64,000 nt of DNA from Acidipila sp. EB88. Lineage in GTDB: Bacteria; Acidobacteriota; Terriglobia; Terriglobales; Acidobacteriaceae. Made by a program: the position numbers and the translations under genes. The stretch is taken from assembly GCF_003858395.1 (NCBI RefSeq), contig NZ_QWEV01000005.1, positions 372,001 through 436,000 of the forward strand, given 5' to 3'. Each line of letters opens with the position of its first letter. The first letter of the stretch is position 1. The notes under the pieces are model-generated. The model was not told the origin of the DNA. It saw only the letters and a program-made list of their open reading frames with translations, and made no database searches. Positions 60,831 through 64,000 of this stretch are shown here, piece by piece.

Positions 60831-61370
60831 TTAGCCCTTCAGCACTTCAATCAACTTTGCGTTGAAGGCCGGCAGGTCGTCGGGCTTGCGACTGGTGATC
60901 AGGTTGGCGTCGACGACGACTTCTTCATCGACCCACTCGGCGCCGGCGTTCTCAAGATCGGTCTCGAGCGAAGGCCAGGAGGTCACGGTGAGTCCGTCGA
61001 CCACGTCGGCCTCGATCAGGGTCCAGGCCGCGTGGCAAATGGCGCCGATGGGTTTGCCGGAGTCGAAGAACTCGCCCACAAAGGCGACGGCCGCGTTGTC
61101 CACGCGGAGCTTGTCCGGGTTCTGCACGCCGCCTGGCAGCACCAGCATGTCGTAGTCGTCGGGTGAGGCTTCGCTGACGAGCTTGTCGACCTTGACGCTC
61201 TCGCCCCAGTCCGTGAACTTCCACCCCTTGATCTCGCCGTCCTTAAGCGAGAGCACGTGCGTGGTGGCGCCTGCTGCTTCCAGGGCCTTTTTGGGCTCGG
61301 TCAGCTCGACCTGTTCAAACCCGTCCGTTGCCAGAATCGCTACTGTCTTGCCTGCAAGTTCCTGTGCCAT
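60831..61370 (-). CDS. PfpI/DJ-1 family protein (YhbO-like)
   Basis: This is a 179-residue single-domain protein of the DJ-1/PfpI superfamily. It has VAILATDGFEQVELTEPKKA (conserved Glu), YDMLVLPGGVQNPDKL, the nucleophile elbow GAICHAAW with the reactive Cys, and WVDEEVVVDANLITSRKPDD at the end. It is closest to PfpI, YhbO and YraA proteins, which are reported as stress-protective glyoxalase or deglycase-type enzymes and were earlier called intracellular proteases. The ATG at 61368-61370 has AGGAGA upstream. It is convergent with pepA and divergent from the MgtC-like gene. Confidence 0.93.
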   Translation of the reverse strand: MAQELAGKTVAILATDGFEQVELTEPKKALEAAGATTHVLSLKDGEIKGWKFTDWGESVKVDKLVSEASPDDYDMLVLPGGVQNPDKLRVDNAAVAFVGEFFDSGKPIGAICHAAWTLIEADVVDGLTVTSWPSLETDLENAGAEWVDEEVVVDANLITSRKPDDLPAFNAKLIEVLKG

Positions 61371-61538
61371 GGTGTGCCTGTTCTCCTAACGTCTAGGAGG
61401 GACGGATCGAGAGCGGCGTTGCCACGGGGCAGCAGAAGCGGCGGATTGCCTGACATGGTATCCGCATCCGCTAGCAACGATAATCCAGGGTGAGAAGCAT
61501 GGCGGCCGAAACGGCGCCGGGTCGCAGCAAGGAGAACT

Positions 61539-62039
61539 ATGCATATTCCGGGAGAACCGACCGGGCAGGGTTGGGAGCAGGTAGGCGAGCTTGGCGCCGC
61601 ATTCTTCTTATCGAGCCTGATCGGGCTCGAGCGCGAGTGGAGGCAGAAGAGTGCGGGTCTGCGTACCTACACGCTGGTTGGGCTTTCCTCCGCGCTTTTC
61701 CTTCTGGTATCGAAGTATGGGTTTACCGACGTGCTGCATGCGGGCACCGTGACGCTGGACCCGTCACGTGTCGCGGCGCAGGTGATCTCGGGCATGGGCT
61801 TTATCGGGGCCGGCATCATCTTTGTGCGCGGCGACATGGTACGCGGGCTCACCACGGCAGCCAGTGTCTGGCTGACAGCGGCGGTGGGCATGGCTTGCGG
61901 TGCGGGGCTGCCCCTGCTGGCCGTGGTAGCGACCGCGGCGCATTTCACGGTGATCCTGCTGTTTCCGCACCTGCTCCGAAAGATTCCACGACGTGAAACG
62001 CCTCCGGAGACCCGCGTTACGCTGCCCGAGGGCGAATAA
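61539..62039 (+). CDS. MgtC/SapB-family membrane protein
   Basis: This is a 166-residue membrane protein with about four or five helices. The MgtC/SapB core is clear: FFLSSLIGLEREWRQKSAGL, RTYTLVGLSSALFLLVS, VISGMGFIGAGIIFVRGD and GLTTAASVWLTAAVGMACG. MgtC proteins are linked to magnesium limitation and to control of membrane potential; the short form without a C-terminal ACT-like domain is common in free-living bacteria. The start is secure: the ATG at 61539 follows AAGGAG at 4 nt. It is divergent from the PfpI gene and 88 bp ahead of pstS, but no shared role is evident. Confidence 0.93.
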   Translation: MHIPGEPTGQGWEQVGELGAAFFLSSLIGLEREWRQKSAGLRTYTLVGLSSALFLLVSKYGFTDVLHAGTVTLDPSRVAAQVISGMGFIGAGIIFVRGDMVRGLTTAASVWLTAAVGMACGAGLPLLAVVATAAHFTVILLFPHLLRKIPRRETPPETRVTLPEGE

Positions 62040-62127
62040 GCGGTGGTCAGTGTCAGGCCTGCGGGGCCGCGCCCTGCGGGCAACTGCGTCCGCGCTTCTA
62101 TCCTCTAGGTAGGTGGAGATCTCCCGA

Positions 62128-63204
62128 GTGAACCTTTTCGTTTCGCGACGTGTACTTGCCCTCGCCCTGACTGCCGTTGTCTGTGGCAGCCTCACTGCCT
62201 GCAAACCCGGCTCCGACAGCGGCAGCGGTTCCGCGATGTTGTCGGGCGCGGGCAGCACCTTTGTCTACCCGGTGATGACGCGCTGGATCGAGCAGTACAG
62301 CCAGGCTCACACCGGCACGCAGATCAACTACCAGTCGATCGGCTCCGGCGGCGGTATCGAGCAGGTCAAGAACAAGACCGTGGACTTCGGCGCTTCGGAT
62401 GCCGCGCTTACCGACGCGCAGTTGCAGACGATGCCGGCCGTGGTGCAGATTCCCGAGTCCGCAGGCCCGGTGTGCCTGACTTACAACCTGCCGGGCTTCA
62501 CCGGTACGCTGCAGCTGTCCCCGGCCACGCTTGCCGGCATGTTCCTGGGCACCATCAAGACCTGGAGCGACCCGGCGGTTGCGAAGGATAACCCCGGCGC
62601 CAGGCTGCCGGGGCTGCCGGTCGTGATCGTGCACCGCGCCGACGGCAGCGGCACCACCGCTATCTTCACCGACTACCTTGCCGCGGTCAGTCCGGTATGG
62701 AAGTCCAAGGTGGGTGCGGGCAAAAGTGTGAGCTGGCCGCTGGGCCTCGGCGGCAAGGGCAGCGAGGGCGTCACCGGCCAGCTTCGCCAGTCACCTGGCG
62801 CCATTGGCTACGTCGAACTCACCTATGCCGAGCAAAATAAGCTGCCGGAAATCAAGGTCGAGAATGCAGCCGGGGCCTTCGTGGCGCCCACCGCTGCCGG
62901 CAGCACCGCGGCCATCAACGCGTTTGCTACCCAGCTCGCTCAGGATCCCCGCGCCTCCATCGTCAACCCACCCGCTTCAGCAAAAGATGCCTACCCGATC
63001 TCCGGCCTGACCTTCCTGATCCTGCCGAAGGACGGCCCCGACAAGACCAGGCGCACCGCGCTTAAGGGCTTCGTGCGGTACATCATCAGCGACGGCCAGA
63101 CCGTGGCCGGGTCTCTCAACTATGCGCCGCTGCCCGACAACATGAAGCAGTACGACGCTGCGCAGCTGAAACTACTGACCGCCGCGGGACAGCCACTGCC
63201 ATAG
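62128..63204 (+). CDS. pstS: Phosphate ABC transporter substrate-binding lipoprotein PstS
   Basis: PstS binds phosphate at the periplasmic face and delivers it to the PstCAB permease. The 358-residue protein starts with a lipoprotein signal (ALALTAVVCGSLTAC, lipobox LTAC), then GAGSTFVYPVMTRWIEQY, YQSIGSGGGIEQVKNKTVDFGASDA and VIVHRADGSGTTAIFTDYL, all with the phosphate-contacting Ser, Thr, Arg and Asp residues. The GTG at 62128 has a GGTGGAG ribosome site; a GTG at 62113 is an alternative. pstC, pstA and pstB do not follow: the next gene is convergent argS. Regulation by a Pho box is not evident. Confidence 0.94.
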   Translation: MNLFVSRRVLALALTAVVCGSLTACKPGSDSGSGSAMLSGAGSTFVYPVMTRWIEQYSQAHTGTQINYQSIGSGGGIEQVKNKTVDFGASDAALTDAQLQTMPAVVQIPESAGPVCLTYNLPGFTGTLQLSPATLAGMFLGTIKTWSDPAVAKDNPGARLPGLPVVIVHRADGSGTTAIFTDYLAAVSPVWKSKVGAGKSVSWPLGLGGKGSEGVTGQLRQSPGAIGYVELTYAEQNKLPEIKVENAAGAFVAPTAAGSTAAINAFATQLAQDPRASIVNPPASAKDAYPISGLTFLILPKDGPDKTRRTALKGFVRYIISDGQTVAGSLNYAPLPDNMKQYDAAQLKLLTAAGQPLP

Positions 63205-63205
63205 C

Positions 63206-63240
63206 AAAACCGCCTGCGCGGCTCGCGGCCACTTCGTGGC
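63206..63240 (+). repeat. Post-stop hairpin repeat, copy 5
   Basis: This begins 1 nt after the pstS stop. It has AAAACCGCCTGCGCGGCTCG followed by GCCAC-TTC-GTGGC, the compensated version of the GTCCC-TTC-GGGAC hairpin of copy 3. Confidence 0.75.
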
Positions 63241-63256
63241 GGGTATACCGGAAGAG

Positions 63257-63310
63257 CAAAAGCCTGAAAGCACCCCGGATAGATTCACCCGGGGTGCTTT
63301 CAGGCTTTTG
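63257..63310. terminator. Bidirectional terminator between pstS and argS
   Basis: A perfect 22-bp stem (63257-63278 with 63289-63310) with a 10-nt loop; both arms end in a run of T when read outward (CTTTTG). It is flanked by repeat copies 5 and 6 in opposite orientation. Confidence 0.92.
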
Positions 63311-63326
63311 TATTGAACGAGTACAT

Positions 63327-63359
63327 GTCCCAAAGGGACCGCTCCCCGCGCAGGGGGTC
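63327..63359 (-). repeat. Post-stop hairpin repeat, copy 6
   Basis: On the minus strand this begins directly after the argS stop codon. It reads GACCCCCTGCGCGGGGAGC followed by GTCCC-TTT-GGGAC. It mirrors copy 5 across the terminator. Confidence 0.7.
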
Positions 63360-64000
63360 TTACATCACCGCAGGCGCTTCGATGCCGAGGATGGCGAGCG
63401 AACGAACCAGCGCCTGTTCGGCGATGGCGGCGGTAGCAAGCAGCAGCGTTTTGCGGGCGGGGTCTTCTTCGGTGAGGATGTGGTGCTTGCGGTAGAAGGC
63501 GGAGAACTCCTGCGCGAGGAGGAAGCAGTGGCGCGCAAGGTGCGCGGGCTCGGCGGTGTCGCGGCACTGTTCGAGCACGAGGCCGGTCTTGGCGGCACGC
63601 AGCCACACCTGCCAGATGCTGTCACCAGCTTCGCCATCGAGGTGCGCGGCGAGGTCCAGGGTAGCGGCCTCGGCGAGCACGGCTGCGGGCGAGGCATTTG
63701 CCTTGCGAAAAATGGAGCGCGTGCGGACCACGGCGTACTGCTGGTACGGGCCCGTCTCGCCTTCGAACGAAAGCGCGTCCTTGAAGTCGAACGCGATCAC
63801 GGTGTTGCGAGTGAACTTGAGCATGAAGTAGCGCAGTGCGCCCACGGCGATCTGTTGCGCAGTCTGCGCGCGGTTCACTTCGCTGAGCTCGGGGTTGCGC
63901 TCATCGACCTCGGCGCGGGTCGCGGCGACGAGCCGATCGATCAGGTCATCGGCCTTGACGCCAAAACCCTTGCGGCCCGAGACCTCGATGTAAGCGCGGG
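63360..64000 (-). CDS. argS: Arginyl-tRNA synthetase, C-terminal fragment
   Basis: The last 213 residues of ArgS are present; the gene runs off the right edge. It includes IEVSGRKGFGVKADDLIDRL (the segment after the catalytic core, equivalent to the M-S-x-R-x-G region), TAQQIAVGALRYFMLKF, VIAFDFKDALSFEGETGPYQQYA and the C-terminal anticodon-binding helices (FSAFYRKHHIL). ArgS charges tRNA-Arg in the cytoplasm. The active-site HIGH motif lies outside the window. Its end is convergent with pstS across repeat copies 5 and 6 and a 22-bp terminator. Confidence 0.95.
   Translation of the reverse strand, partial: RAYIEVSGRKGFGVKADDLIDRLVAATRAEVDERNPELSEVNRAQTAQQIAVGALRYFMLKFTRNTVIAFDFKDALSFEGETGPYQQYAVVRTRSIFRKANASPAAVLAEAATLDLAAHLDGEAGDSIWQVWLRAAKTGLVLEQCRDTAEPAHLARHCFLLAQEFSAFYRKHHILTEEDPARKTLLLATAAIAEQALVRSLAILGIEAPAVM

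Overview
The window looks like a chromosomal segment of a high-GC, Gram-negative bacterium, most likely an acidobacterium of the Terriglobia/Acidobacteriaceae type. This is inference from gene content: lpxB with an MsbA-like exporter (so an LPS outer membrane), a GWxTD-domain protein, a secretin carrying a C-terminal cohesin-like domain beside two pseudopilins, System I cytochrome c maturation genes with an unusual CcmH, a heme A synthase, and exported carboxypeptidase-regulatory-like and YXWGXW-like proteins. Gene density is high on both strands. I see no rRNA, tRNA, IS element, prophage or CRISPR array.

Layout. 1-7.5 kb: the start of a hemW-like gene, a small membrane protein, then an overlapping operon of ABC exporter, lpxB and a degenerate M1 peptidase, followed by a short dehydrogenase-like protein and a 63-residue protein. 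7.7-19 kb: maltooligosyl trehalose synthase (treY) facing 4-alpha-glucanotransferase (malQ), a PpiD-like foldase, a Tat-exported metallophosphoesterase, a BON/glycine-zipper repeat protein and pgi. 19.5-27 kb: a Crp/Fnr regulator, a membrane diguanylate cyclase with a periplasmic propeller, an M28 peptidase and an Nramp-like transporter. 27.3-33.7 kb: a glycosyltransferase and the GDP-mannose route (manA, mannose-1-phosphate guanylyltransferase, phosphomannomutase), divergent from a sugar epimerase. 33.7-45 kb: heme A synthase, an LEA-like exported protein, proC with a DUF885 protein, a degenerate NtrC-type regulator, a MacA-like adaptor with its ATPase, and small proteins including a zinc ribbon and a lone receiver domain. 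45.4-50.2 kb: ccmF-ccmH-ccmI-like genes and a related membrane protein. 50.6-58.2 kb: the GWxTD protein, an outer-membrane-like protein, then two pseudopilins and a secretin on the opposite strand. 58.4-64 kb: smpB, pepA, a PfpI/DJ-1 protein, an MgtC-like protein, pstS and the 3' end of argS.

Several things go beyond routine annotation. A short repeat with two small hairpins, one showing compensatory base changes, sits directly after the stop codon of six genes, usually just before a strong terminator; two convergent gene pairs carry mirror-image copies. Two proteins keep a family fold but have lost catalytic residues: the M1 peptidase (HExxH-x18-E changed to NTxxH-x18-N) and the NtrC-like regulator (Walker A lysine, Walker B DE and GAFTGA loop all changed or missing). 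A phased array of GTGCATA-type inverted repeats lies upstream of the GWxTD gene. The leader of one pseudopilin holds a 21-residue tandem duplication. Four genes have a -10-like hexamer exactly 6 nt before the start codon, which suggests leaderless transcripts.
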